A stretch of 64,000 nucleotides of DNA from Lepidodermella squamata (GCA_047495785.1 JBLDXI010000058.1:248001-312000), one strand, 5' to 3'. Shown: positions 35,007 through 46,400, counted from the stretch's first letter. Notes: a model not told the origin generated them from the sequence alone. Numbers and translations: made by a program.

Positions 35007-38000
35007 ATGGATAACTATAGTTTACAATACTCATTTATTCGAAGTAATCGCCTGATTCATTCTACAAAATTCAAAATGTTTTCTGTGGAGTACTTCATTC
35101 AGCCCGTAACATCCGACTTTGCCTCAACCTACATCAACAGATATGGCCAATCTTCTAGTTCGCTTGGGCCGATGATTCAATTGTCTGGTGGCGCTGATGA
35201 ACCTCGACTGGATAATATTCGATCATTTGTGCAGAACGTACCAGCCGACCAGGTGGCTAATATTGATTTGGAGACCCGCTTCAATATTCTGGCCAACTTC
35301 CTGTTCGATATTGTTGTAAATATCCATCGTGATTTACCTGTGAATTCCTTCTGCCGGCTAACACTGTACCACCCCGACTTGAAGATGCCTCTTAGCCTAC
35401 CCTTCATGAAACGCGATCGGTTGCTGGAAATTTCAATTTTTGATCAACTGAGAAAAATATTACAGAGTAATGAAGAACTCTCATTTGCTGGTCGGTGGAC
35501 AATTCGTCTCTGTGTCATTGATAACCCCAATGCAGATCTAGGTCAAATTGTTGGTGGTTCTCGGGCAGAGCGGGCTATAAACGAAACTTTGGACAAATTT
35601 TTTCTTCGCTCCAAATCGATCGTTAGAATCGGAGCGCGCAAGAATGAAACGAACAATCTTTGCATGGGCAGAGCTCTCATCACTGGAGTGGCTTTGGCTC
35701 ACATGAAGGCGAATCCTACGGATCCATCTCTTCAAGCAACCTTCAAATCGATACGTAGTACGCGAACCAATCGTCAATTTCGCGAAGCCACGGCGCTATA
35801 TCAGAAAGCGGGCTTACCTCTCAACCTTCCAGCCTACAATCTAGATGATCATTACTCAGCCCTGTGTTCGGCTATCGATCCTGAACATAATACTTACAGA
35901 TTCGTAGTATACTCGTACGAATCACAGGATGTTATTAGGGAAATCCCAGAATTTGATCATCGCGTAAGCCTTGGGTTGCTTCCTGTTGTTCTACTGGTTT
36001 ATCGCAACGACGTCTCTCAGCCCAACAGTCATCATTTTCATGTCATTGCGAATCTCAACTTTATGAAGGCCACTCTTAGCAATGCACAACGAATATGCCC
36101 CACTTGCTTTCAGACGAAAACGAGTACGGCTGTGCACAGATGCAAGTTGGCATGCTCTTCCTGCCGTAATTTTTACATGAAAAACCTGAATTTCACTTCT
36201 TTTATCATTAATATTATTTTAGGTGTATCAGGGAGCATTTGCCGTGTGATTTCCAACACAGACCAACAAAACTACACGCGGTGTCCGCAATGTCGTGCAG
36301 GTCTGATGTTTTTAACCTTTTCATTATTATTCAGCTCTTTTTATGTTTTTAGTTTTGTATAGCGAACGTTGTAAGCAAAACCACAAATGTGCTAAAAAGA
36401 ATCCATGCTTTAAATGCGGGAGGAAATTTGTACATTTTCTCAAGCATGAGGCTATGTGTCCCGGGCGGCGCTGTCACATTTGTCAGGAGCCTTTGAAAGC
36501 CAGCGACGAAGAAAATGGCACACACTTCTGCTTCATGACTCCCTTGGTATACTCATTTTTTTCAGTCCAGCTTTTTTCAAAATACTGTGGTTGGTGTATT
36601 TTTAGCCCTTGAAACCGGCGAATAAACTGGAACGTTATCGTAACCTAGTTTTTTGGGACACTGAGACATTTTCGCCATCACTTGCTGATAACAACAATGA
36701 GTTCCAAGTATGCCTTATCGTTGCAAAGGTCGTATGCATACCTCACTGCATCGAAGCGAGGATTCAGCGATGCCATTCTAGTTGTGGACTTCATATTTTT
36801 TATGGAAGTCGTCCTCTGGAGGATTTCGTAAACTGGGTGCTTCTACCTATGAATTACCAGTCGATTTATTTGGCTCACAACTCAGCCAATTTCGATTCCT
36901 TATTATTACTGAAAGAAATTCAAACACGATGTTCTAAAGTGAAGATTCTTCAAAGGCAGGGATCTCTACTATGCATTGATTTCAAACAACAAAAAATCAG
37001 ATTTTTGGATTCATATCTCTTTTTTCAATGCAGATTAAGGTAGGTTACCTAAGAAACACTAAGAAACTACATTGCTTACAGGTATTTGTTCAACAACAGG
37101 GATTTACCAGCAACAATGGGAATCCCAGACAAGAAAACCTTCTTTCCTTACGTCTTATGCACTAAAGAAAAGTAAGTACATCATCAACTTCTTGAGCTAT
37201 TGTGATTGAATTCGCTGTAATCCTTCGAGTTTCAATCTCGAATTCCCACAGCTGCCTAATATGATCTACTATGAGCCTGACAAAATGTCTCCTTCTGAAA
37301 GAGCAGAATTTCTAACTTTCTACAACGAAAACAAACTGAAACGGTTCAGTGTTCGCCACACGTTACTGCAATACTGCATACAGGATTGTCTAGTTTTGGA
37401 AAAGGCGTCAATCAAATTTCGGGCGCTAATGCTGGAGTTGTGTTCTACTGATGCCTTTAAAGAATGCATCACACTAGCTTCTCTCACAAGCACATGCTTC
37501 CGCAAGCTGTTTCTTACGAAGGATACATTACCTGTCATCCCGACCGCTGGCTACTGTGGCAAGGATTCACACAGCAGGCTCTCGATAGCTTTTCTTCAAT
37601 TTCTGATGGAGTCTGACCCTGAAACTTATGGTTCAATGAAACACGCTCAGAACTCACGTCAAGAAGTTCGAATATCTATACCTGGCCACCGTTATCCTTA
37701 TCGCGTCGACGGTTTTGTTGCACGTCGTGATAAAATTCCGAGTGAACCCGATCTGATTGTCGAGGTTCATGGTTGTGCTGTCCATGGCTGCTTGCAATGC
37801 TTTGAGGCCTCACAACTAAATTTTCTATCTGGACAACCAAACGGCGTAGTTTACAAGCAAACCTTGGAACGTGAAGAGTTGTTTCGCTCGAATGGTTACA
37901 TTCTTCAAAGCTTTTGGGAGCATGAAATTAGAGCTAGTTTCAAACAACACCCGAGAGCACAGGAGATTTATGATAATCTCACAATAGCTAATGTAATGGA

Positions 38001-39862
38001 GAGCCGTTCGTTTTTCTTTGGAGGTAACTGGAGGTTTTCCCTATTTAATCTTCGCGGGATTAAAACATCATGCCTACTTTTTAGGGCGGGTCGAAGCTTT
38101 TCGTTTAATGGCTATGATTGCCGAATCACACTCAACTTCAGGCGACCAAAATTTGGAAAAGATTGCTCAAATTTGTAAGGAAAGCGGGATGCAAACCAAG
38201 GACTTCTTATTTCCATCGCCCGATTATTCTATAATTTCCGCCGACTTCAACTCGTTATATCCAAGCTGTATGATGGATGGCTACTATGCAATAGGACCAC
38301 CTAAAGTATCCACCTTGGATCTCAGATTAAACAACGAGAAACTGCAGGAGATTTATTCAAAGGAATCTTTTTTTGGTGTCGTACAAGCACGCGTAAGCTC
38401 TTCGCATCTACATATCGTCTCCCTGCTTTCATCATCACCACATTATTTTGCTAGGTATTAGCGCCGAAAAACATCTGGCTACCTGTACTCTGCTTTCGTA
38501 GTAAACAAAACAAGCTCGTGTTCTCATGTTGCTATGCTTGTTCGTCGACTGCAAATCCAAACTTGTGCGTTTCAAGCCGTGAATGCACCCATTCTGATTA
38601 TGAAAGGTCCTGGATTGGTTCGTATTGCTCTGTGGAACTGAAGTACGCTACAGATGTTCATGGCTACAGATTGCTGGAAGTCTACGAGGTTAATAATTTT
38701 GTTTAGCCAACTCATGCATGGCTTCTATCAAGTTATTTTTTTTAGATATGGGAGTTCAAGAAGAGCAATACAATTTTCAGAGATTTCATTAAAAGATTCA
38801 CCATTTTGAAGGCCGAATCCTCCGGCTGGCCGCCAAACTGTGCTACTAGTGAACAAAAAGCACAGTATTTGGAGCAATGGGAACGCATTGGTATAACGAT
38901 TGATAGCACCAAGTTGGATAAAAAGAACCCTGGGTTACGCGCGATCGCCAAATTAGTTTTGAACAGCTTTTTTGGTCGATTTGCTATGAATTCTAATCTA
39001 GAGAGAACAGATTATATCAAATCCCCGTTTCTGCTTCAGCAAATGCTAAATAATCCAGCTTTGGAAATTGTGGATATTCAACCACTAGGCTTACTCATCA
39101 ACTCTGATGATGTCTCTCGCTTGCGAATTGTAACACGGCCAACCAAAGATGCCGACGTTCCAAATGGATCCACCTCAGTTATAACAGCGGCCTTCGTAAC
39201 AGCTAATGCTCGTGTGAAACTGGCTCGTGAGCTGTACCGAGTCGGCCCAAAAAGTGCTATCTACAGCGGTTAGAGAATAGCGCCGCTTATGCTACCAACA
39301 TCTCTACGTTTTTTGTCTTTTGTTTTAGACACGGATTCAATTTTTTGCCTTCAAGGGCCTGGAATTACTAAAATTGAGTTCACACCCGTTCTTGGCGGCT
39401 TGGCGGATCAGCTTGATACAGGGCAACGCATCATTGCAATGGTTGTACTGGGCTGTAAGGCATATGCCCTACTTTTTGCTGACGGCAAAGCCAAGCTAAT
39501 GTTAAAGGTAATTGCTACTTGTTGTTACGCCCTCTGTTTTTTATTATTTACGTCACGCGCAGGGAATACGTCAAAGTTTTCATTCACGCAGTCTTCTCGA
39601 TTTTTTCTTGTTCATCAAGCATGTAATACAAAGTCTCCACGATAACGAAACCAGCGGAAGCGGGGGCCGGGGTGATAACAACAAAAACAGCGTCATCGCT
39701 GAATTGGATCAGACTCAGTTTAAAAAAGTGCATACTCCGTTATCGGAAATTCATTGTGTTCATATAACAAAAAAGATTCGTTTAACCTATGATAAACGTT
39801 GGCTACGCCCCGGCGATGCTTCCTTTCTAACTTATCCACATGGATATAGCGCTGATCAATGA
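35007..39862 (+). CDS. Family B DNA polymerase (protein-primed type), left-arm copy
   Basis: Eleven exons: 35007..36165, 36223..36300, 36353..36546, 36606..37039, 37082..37171, 37230..38023, 38085..38392, 38455..38688, 38746..39268, 39329..39507 and 39563..39862. They total 1,430 residues with all phases consistent and no internal stop. The long N-terminal region with its CxxC ... HxC zinc motifs is the one seen in adintovirus/Maverick polymerases. The 3'-5' exonuclease follows (FWDTET), then motif A (DFNSLYPS), motif B (KLVLNSFFGRFA), motif C (YSDTDS, split by intron 9) and a late TYDKRW. The exon 6 acceptor (CTTCGAG) is weak but is the only one keeping frame. Catalytic residues all look intact. 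The enzyme would copy linear DNA from a protein primer. Its stop is 7 bases from the convergent next gene. Confidence 0.93.
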
Positions 39863-39869
39863 TCGATTA

Positions 39870-41024
39870 TTACATGAATAAACTCCAAAACCCTGTGCCA
39901 GCTTGAAACTTGTTGATTTTATTTATCTTACGCTGTGACGTTCTTCGGAAAAGTTTTCCAGGTGGTGATATTTGTGTTTGATCAGTCATAGAACGTGGCT
40001 TTCTACCGCGCTTTTGACCCTTCCGTGGCGTTGCCGCTGCAGTTGCTGCTCCAGCTAGCTCAATTTCCATCGGTTCAGCGGCAGCGGCTTCTTCTTGCCT
40101 TTCTGCTTGATTATCATCATTATCAGCACCATCTTGCAGCTCTTCACTATTGCTGCCGCTGCTGTCCTCATCGCCGCTAAACGAAGACGACCCTGCTGTT
40201 GTGTTGCTGTCTCGAGGGGCCTGGGGGGTGCGCGCGCGGGGGGTCCCTCCTCTCGTAGGCAGCTGCTCATCATTAGGCCGATCAACAACAACATCATCGT
40301 GGCTGAGGACGGTCGTGGCTGCAGCGCTAGAAGTCGATGATGTTTGCGGGGCAGCGAATAGAAAATCCATTTGAAGATCATCAAATTCATAATTGCTGCT
40401 ATTATCAGTTGAAGGTCGTGGCGTTGTATTAGGTGAAAACTGCTGCTGAAAGCCGCCAATACCCGAATCTCTGTTATAGTTGTTATAGCTAGGCCCGGCC
40501 GCTTGACCAAAATTACTAGATGTTAATTTAGTAGGTTGTTGGCGCGCAAGTTGTTGTTGCTGCTGTTTTTTTGGAGGAGGAGGAGGAGGAGGAGAAGAAG
40601 CAGAAGGAAGCGGCGGCGGCGGCAGCGGAGGAGGAGGAGGAGGAGGAGGAGGAGGAGGAGGAGGAGGAGAGCGCGGCCTCGATTCTGCTCGATCTGCTGG
40701 TGCAGGCGACATTGGAATAGCGGCTGGCGGCTGGCTACTGCCTTGTAAAACTACCAGCTTCTTCAAATTCATAATCTCATGCATGAGTTCGTTACGTTTT
40801 CGCACTAAATCGGCTGAATTATCACTACTACTAGCGTTGTTTATCACATCCCGGTCTAAAGACTGTAATAGCTGCACTAGTTTGAAAAGCAGAGGATTGC
40901 TCAGCAATGTTTTAGCAGCAATCAAGTCGCTCGCGTTTGGTTGTTGTTGTTGTTGTTGTGCTGGAGTTGGCCCAGGTGTCGCAAGTGGAACAATAGTCAT
41001 GCGCTGTGCATAGTTTCGCTGCAT
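39870..41024 (-). CDS. Pro/Gln-rich basic-tailed protein, left-arm copy
   Basis: One exon, 384 residues, no recognised family. From the N-terminus it shows a Gln run, a helical Leu-rich part (LLFKLVQLLQ ... RKRNELMHEIMNLKKL, coiled-coil-like), a long proline tract coded by a CTC/GAG repeat and a Ser/Asp/Glu-rich acidic section. The tail is strongly basic (GQKRGRKPRS, RRTSQRKINKINK) and ends GFWSLFM. The basic tail suggests nuclear localisation or DNA binding. A structural, core-like role is possible but unproven. The left copy has one proline codon more than the right. It starts 3 bases after the stop of the 137-residue gene, in the same frame. Confidence 0.75.
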   Translation of the reverse strand: MQRNYAQRMTIVPLATPGPTPAQQQQQQPNASDLIAAKTLLSNPLLFKLVQLLQSLDRDVINNASSSDNSADLVRKRNELMHEIMNLKKLVVLQGSSQPPAAIPMSPAPADRAESRPRSPPPPPPPPPPPPPPLPPPPLPSASSPPPPPPPKKQQQQQLARQQPTKLTSSNFGQAAGPSYNNYNRDSGIGGFQQQFSPNTTPRPSTDNSSNYEFDDLQMDFLFAAPQTSSTSSAAATTVLSHDDVVVDRPNDEQLPTRGGTPRARTPQAPRDSNTTAGSSSFSGDEDSSGSNSEELQDGADNDDNQAERQEEAAAAEPMEIELAGAATAAATPRKGQKRGRKPRSMTDQTQISPPGKLFRRTSQRKINKINKFQAGTGFWSLFM

Positions 41025-41027
41025 AGT

Positions 41028-41441
41028 TTAGATTCGAAGAAGCCTCTTGAGTTCTGAATAATCAAACTTTAGCCTGGGTGCAAAGGATTTCAATACAGTG
41101 GGTAAAACTGCAAAAAAGGAAGCTTTCGAAGCCTTATTTCGCCTATTGTTCTTGTTGCTATTAAGGCAGTGTCGAATAAAAACTTGCCGGTTGTGCTCGA
41201 CCAAATTGACACCTTTTTGTTTCAATTTAGCCAAATCAGGGGCCAGAACAGTACTAGTGCTGCGAAGCCAATACAAGGCGCAACGGCTAAGAAATCGTAT
41301 AAGGCTAACAGAGCTAGTTGCTAAAATATCAGCACGCTGACCGGGGTGAGCATGCAATAACCATTTCAATGCAAGAAAAAGCCGCCGTTTTTTATCAAGA
41401 CTGAACGATGGTGACGTTGCTGAGGTAATAACTTTATTCAT
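41028..41441 (-). CDS. 137-residue basic protein, left-arm copy
   Basis: Single exon. It is rich in Lys, Arg and Leu (IRFLSRCALYWLR, then KLKQKGVNLVEHNR, then KASKASFFAVLPTVL). The rhythm of short amphipathic helices, a Lys/Arg core and a late hydrophobic patch recalls a small ORF common next to adintovirus/Maverick polymerases, but that is memory of a pattern and not an alignment. Its function is unknown. The copy's upstream region, beyond 23 bases, differs from that of the right copy because the loop is not palindromic. Confidence 0.6.
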   Translation of the reverse strand: MNKVITSATSPSFSLDKKRRLFLALKWLLHAHPGQRADILATSSVSLIRFLSRCALYWLRSTSTVLAPDLAKLKQKGVNLVEHNRQVFIRHCLNSNKNNRRNKASKASFFAVLPTVLKSFAPRLKFDYSELKRLLRI

Positions 41442-41590
41442 TTAACGACGAAAATTGGGCGGCACTTGAATACGACAACCATTCTCCTTCAACAAGTTTT
41501 GTTTACTCGAGCAAAAAATAGCAGGGAAATTCTGGTTTGCCTCAGAAAATTATTGTTTTTTCTTCTATGTATTTTCTATTCTATAGCAAA

Positions 41591-41698
41591 ATGCAAACTA
41601 TTTATTCTATTTTCGCTGCATTTCCGACTCTGCAAGCTTTAGATCATATGCACAACGGCGTTCCCCAATGGGCTGGCGAGGCCTTCTTGAAGCGTTGA
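41591..41698 (+). CDS. Small ORF in the loop, 35 residues
   Basis: Starts ATGCAAACT and reads through a Leu/Ala-rich segment ending in FLKR. It overlaps the next small ORF in another frame by 31 bases. No family recognised. The two may be pieces of one gene broken by a frameshift, or random. Confidence 0.25.
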   Translation: MQTIYSIFAAFPTLQALDHMHNGVPQWAGEAFLKR

Positions 41699-41838
41699 AC
41701 CAAGCAACTGCTGAATCATCTCACACGCCACTGCTACTGGATAATTGTGCAACTACTCCGGATAATCTCCGCATTCGTTCGAGCAATGGCTTCGGTAGTA
41801 AACCTGGTTACGCTTACATTTTAGTCTCAAAGAAATGA
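41668..41838 (+). CDS. Small ORF in the loop, 56 residues
   Basis: Opens MGWRGLLEALNQATA and ends YAYILVSKK, 51 bases before the right-arm 137-residue gene and on the same strand. No family recognised. If real, it is the only element gene not duplicated. It could be the tail of a gene lost when the palindrome formed. Confidence 0.3.
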   Translation: MGWRGLLEALNQATAESSHTPLLLDNCATTPDNLRIRSSNGFGSKPGYAYILVSKK

Positions 41839-41889
41839 TGATATGTACTATTATAAAAGGATTCATTGCCGCCCAATTTTCGTCGTTAA

Positions 41890-42303
41890 ATGAATAAAGT
41901 TATTACCTCAGCAACGTCACCATCGTTCAGTCTTGATAAAAAACGGCGGCTTTTTCTTGCATTGAAATGGTTATTGCATGCTCACCCCGGTCAGCGTGCT
42001 GATATTTTAGCAACTAGCTCTGTTAGCCTTATACGATTTCTTAGCCGTTGCGCCTTGTATTGGCTTCGCAGCACTAGTACTGTTCTGGCCCCTGATTTGG
42101 CTAAATTGAAACAAAAAGGTGTCAATTTGGTCGAGCACAACCGGCAAGTTTTTATTCGACACTGCCTTAATAGCAACAAGAACAATAGGCGAAATAAGGC
42201 TTCGAAAGCTTCCTTTTTTGCAGTTTTACCCACTGTATTGAAATCCTTTGCACCCAGGCTAAAGTTTGATTATTCAGAACTCAAGAGGCTTCTTCGAATC
42301 TAA
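41890..42303 (+). CDS. 137-residue basic protein, right-arm copy
   Basis: Identical product to the copy at 41028-41441. Here the upstream sequence is the loop side carrying TATAAAAGG about 35 bases before the ATG, so this copy is the better candidate for native expression. Its TAA stop (42301-42303) is followed by ACT and then the ATG of the next gene in the same frame. Termination-reinitiation or read-through could couple the two. Confidence 0.6.
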   Translation: MNKVITSATSPSFSLDKKRRLFLALKWLLHAHPGQRADILATSSVSLIRFLSRCALYWLRSTSTVLAPDLAKLKQKGVNLVEHNRQVFIRHCLNSNKNNRRNKASKASFFAVLPTVLKSFAPRLKFDYSELKRLLRI

Positions 42304-42306
42304 ACT

Positions 42307-43458
42307 ATGCAGCGAAACTATGCACAGCGCATGACTATTGTTCCACTTGCGACACCTGGGCCAACTCCAGCACAACAACAACAACAACAACCAAACGCGA
42401 GCGACTTGATTGCTGCTAAAACATTGCTGAGCAATCCTCTGCTTTTCAAACTAGTGCAGCTATTACAGTCTTTAGACCGGGATGTGATAAACAACGCTAG
42501 TAGTAGTGATAATTCAGCCGATTTAGTGCGAAAACGTAACGAACTCATGCATGAGATTATGAATTTGAAGAAGCTGGTAGTTTTACAAGGCAGTAGCCAG
42601 CCGCCAGCCGCTATTCCAATGTCGCCTGCACCAGCAGATCGAGCAGAATCGAGGCCGCGCTCTCCTCCTCCTCCTCCTCCTCCTCCTCCTCCTCCTCCTC
42701 CGCTGCCGCCGCCGCCGCTTCCTTCTGCTTCTTCTCCTCCTCCTCCTCCTCCTCCAAAAAAACAGCAGCAACAACAACTTGCGCGCCAACAACCTACTAA
42801 ATTAACATCTAGTAATTTTGGTCAAGCGGCCGGGCCTAGCTATAACAACTATAACAGAGATTCGGGTATTGGCGGCTTTCAGCAGCAGTTTTCACCTAAT
42901 ACAACGCCACGACCTTCAACTGATAATAGCAGCAATTATGAATTTGATGATCTTCAAATGGATTTTCTATTCGCTGCCCCGCAAACATCATCGACTTCTA
43001 GCGCTGCAGCCACGACCGTCCTCAGCCACGATGATGTTGTTGTTGATCGGCCTAATGATGAGCAGCTGCCTACGAGAGGAGGGACCCCCCGCGCGCGCAC
43101 CCCCCAGGCCCCTCGAGACAGCAACACAACAGCAGGGTCGTCTTCGTTTAGCGGCGATGAGGACAGCAGCGGCAGCAATAGTGAAGAGCTGCAAGATGGT
43201 GCTGATAATGATGATAATCAAGCAGAAAGGCAAGAAGAAGCCGCTGCCGCTGAACCGATGGAAATTGAGCTAGCTGGAGCAGCAACTGCAGCGGCAACGC
43301 CACGGAAGGGTCAAAAGCGCGGTAGAAAGCCACGTTCTATGACTGATCAAACACAAATATCACCACCTGGAAAACTTTTCCGAAGAACGTCACAGCGTAA
43401 GATAAATAAAATCAACAAGTTTCAAGCTGGCACAGGGTTTTGGAGTTTATTCATGTAA
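42307..43458 (+). CDS. Pro/Gln-rich basic-tailed protein, right-arm copy
   Basis: 383 residues, the same as the left copy except for one proline codon fewer in the CTC repeat (about 42661-42700). It has the same coiled-coil-like N-terminal part, acidic middle and basic tail. It is convergent with the right-arm polymerase, with 7 bases between the stop codons. The large opposite-strand reading frames over the proline tract (poly-Arg) are shadows. Confidence 0.75.
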   Translation: MQRNYAQRMTIVPLATPGPTPAQQQQQQPNASDLIAAKTLLSNPLLFKLVQLLQSLDRDVINNASSSDNSADLVRKRNELMHEIMNLKKLVVLQGSSQPPAAIPMSPAPADRAESRPRSPPPPPPPPPPPPPLPPPPLPSASSPPPPPPPKKQQQQQLARQQPTKLTSSNFGQAAGPSYNNYNRDSGIGGFQQQFSPNTTPRPSTDNSSNYEFDDLQMDFLFAAPQTSSTSSAAATTVLSHDDVVVDRPNDEQLPTRGGTPRARTPQAPRDSNTTAGSSSFSGDEDSSGSNSEELQDGADNDDNQAERQEEAAAAEPMEIELAGAATAAATPRKGQKRGRKPRSMTDQTQISPPGKLFRRTSQRKINKINKFQAGTGFWSLFM

Positions 43459-43465
43459 TAATCGA

Positions 43466-46400
43466 TCATTGATCAGCGCTATATCCATGTGGATAAGTTA
43501 GAAAGGAAGCATCGCCGGGGCGTAGCCAACGTTTATCATAGGTTAAACGAATCTTTTTTGTTATATGAACACAATGAATTTCCGATAACGGAGTATGCAC
43601 TTTTTTAAACTGAGTCTGATCCAATTCAGCGATGACGCTGTTTTTGTTGTTATCACCCCGGCCCCCGCTTCCGCTGGTTTCGTTATCGTGGAGACTTTGT
43701 ATTACATGCTTGATGAACAAGAAAAAATCGAGAAGACTGCGTGAATGAAAACTTTGACGTATTCCCTGCGCGTGACGTAAATAATAAAAAACAGAGGGCG
43801 TAACAACAAGTAGCAATTACCTTTAACATTAGCTTGGCTTTGCCGTCAGCAAAAAGTAGGGCATATGCCTTACAGCCCAGTACAACCATTGCAATGATGC
43901 GTTGCCCTGTATCAAGCTGATCCGCCAAGCCGCCAAGAACGGGTGTGAACTCAATTTTAGTAATTCCAGGCCCTTGAAGGCAAAAAATTGAATCCGTGTC
44001 TAAAACAAAAGACAAAAAACGTAGAGATGTTGGTAGCATAAGCGGCGCTATTCTCTAACCGCTGTAGATAGCACTTTTTGGGCCGACTCGGTACAGCTCA
44101 CGAGCCAGTTTCACACGAGCATTAGCTGTTACGAAGGCCGCTGTTATAACTGAGGTGGATCCATTTGGAACGTCGGCATCTTTGGTTGGCCGTGTTACAA
44201 TTCGCAAGCGAGAGACATCATCAGAGTTGATGAGTAAGCCTAGTGGTTGAATATCCACAATTTCCAAAGCTGGATTATTTAGCATTTGCTGAAGCAGAAA
44301 CGGGGATTTGATATAATCTGTTCTCTCTAGATTAGAATTCATAGCAAATCGACCAAAAAAGCTGTTCAAAACTAATTTGGCGATCGCGCGTAACCCAGGG
44401 TTCTTTTTATCCAACTTGGTGCTATCAATCGTTATACCAATGCGTTCCCATTGCTCCAAATACTGTGCTTTTTGTTCACTAGTAGCACAGTTTGGCGGCC
44501 AGCCGGAGGATTCGGCCTTCAAAATGGTGAATCTTTTAATGAAATCTCTGAAAATTGTATTGCTCTTCTTGAACTCCCATATCTAAAAAAAATAACTTGA
44601 TAGAAGCCATGCATGAGTTGGCTAAACAAAATTATTAACCTCGTAGACTTCCAGCAATCTGTAGCCATGAACATCTGTAGCGTACTTCAGTTCCACAGAG
44701 CAATACGAACCAATCCAGGACCTTTCATAATCAGAATGGGTGCATTCACGGCTTGAAACGCACAAGTTTGGATTTGCAGTCGACGAACAAGCATAGCAAC
44801 ATGAGAACACGAGCTTGTTTTGTTTACTACGAAAGCAGAGTACAGGTAGCCAGATGTTTTTCGGCGCTAATACCTAGCAAAATAATGTGGTGATGATGAA
44901 AGCAGGGAGACGATATGTAGATGCGAAGAGCTTACGCGTGCTTGTACGACACCAAAAAAAGATTCCTTTGAATAAATCTCCTGCAGTTTCTCGTTGTTTA
45001 ATCTGAGATCCAAGGTGGATACTTTAGGTGGTCCTATTGCATAGTAGCCATCCATCATACAGCTTGGATATAACGAGTTGAAGTCGGCGGAAATTATAGA
45101 ATAATCGGGCGATGGAAATAAGAAGTCCTTGGTTTGCATCCCGCTTTCCTTACAAATTTGAGCAATCTTTTCCAAATTTTGGTCGCCTGAAGTTGAGTGT
45201 GATTCGGCAATCATAGCCATTAAACGAAAAGCTTCGACCCGCCCTAAAAAGTAGGCATGATGTTTTAATCCCGCGAAGATTAAATAGGGAAAACCTCCAG
45301 TTACCTCCAAAGAAAAACGAACGGCTCTCCATTACATTAGCTATTGTGAGATTATCATAAATCTCCTGTGCTCTCGGGTGTTGTTTGAAACTAGCTCTAA
45401 TTTCATGCTCCCAAAAGCTTTGAAGAATGTAACCATTCGAGCGAAACAACTCTTCACGTTCCAAGGTTTGCTTGTAAACTACGCCGTTTGGTTGTCCAGA
45501 TAGAAAATTTAGTTGTGAGGCCTCAAAGCATTGCAAGCAGCCATGGACAGCACAACCATGAACCTCGACAATCAGATCGGGTTCACTCGGAATTTTATCA
45601 CGACGTGCAACAAAACCGTCGACGCGATAAGGATAACGGTGGCCAGGTATAGATATTCGAACTTCTTGACGTGAGTTCTGAGCGTGTTTCATTGAACCAT
45701 AAGTTTCAGGGTCAGACTCCATCAGAAATTGAAGAAAAGCTATCGAGAGCCTGCTGTGTGAATCCTTGCCACAGTAGCCAGCGGTCGGGATGACAGGTAA
45801 TGTATCCTTCGTAAGAAACAGCTTGCGGAAGCATGTGCTTGTGAGAGAAGCTAGTGTGATGCATTCTTTAAAGGCATCAGTAGAACACAACTCCAGCATT
45901 AGCGCCCGAAATTTGATTGACGCCTTTTCCAAAACTAGACAATCCTGTATGCAGTATTGCAGTAACGTGTGGCGAACACTGAACCGTTTCAGTTTGTTTT
46001 CGTTGTAGAAAGTTAGAAATTCTGCTCTTTCAGAAGGAGACATTTTGTCAGGCTCATAGTAGATCATATTAGGCAGCTGTGGGAATTCGAGATTGAAACT
46101 CGAAGGATTACAGCGAATTCAATCACAATAGCTCAAGAAGTTGATGATGTACTTACTTTTCTTTAGTGCATAAGACGTAAGGAAAGAAGGTTTTCTTGTC
46201 TGGGATTCCCATTGTTGCTGGTAAATCCCTGTTGTTGAACAAATACCTGTAAGCAATGTAGTTTCTTAGTGTTTCTTAGGTAACCTACCTTAATCTGCAT
46301 TGAAAAAAGAGATATGAATCCAAAAATCTGATTTTTTGTTGTTTGAAATCAATGCATAGTAGAGATCCCTGCCTTTGAAGAATCTTCACTTTAGAACATC

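Larger units (their letters stand above)
41465..41866. other. Unique 402-base loop at the palindrome centre
   Basis: The only part of the element present once. The arms lose match at GGGCGGCA on both sides. It supplies different promoter sequence to the two divergent 137-residue genes. It contains two small overlapping plus-strand ORFs, listed next. There is a TATAAAAGG near 41850, about 35 bases before the right-copy start at 41890, and no such box at the left boundary. Confidence 0.75.

Noticed and set aside
40055-40510. 151-codon ORF inside the Pro/Gln-rich gene (mirror 42818-43273)
   Set aside because: Shifted frame of the same repetitive sequence, with no domain or start context of its own.
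40536-40748. Arg-rich ORF across the GAG repeat (and its mirror at 42583-42792)
   Set aside because: Opposite-strand shadow of the proline tract in the Pro/Gln-rich gene.
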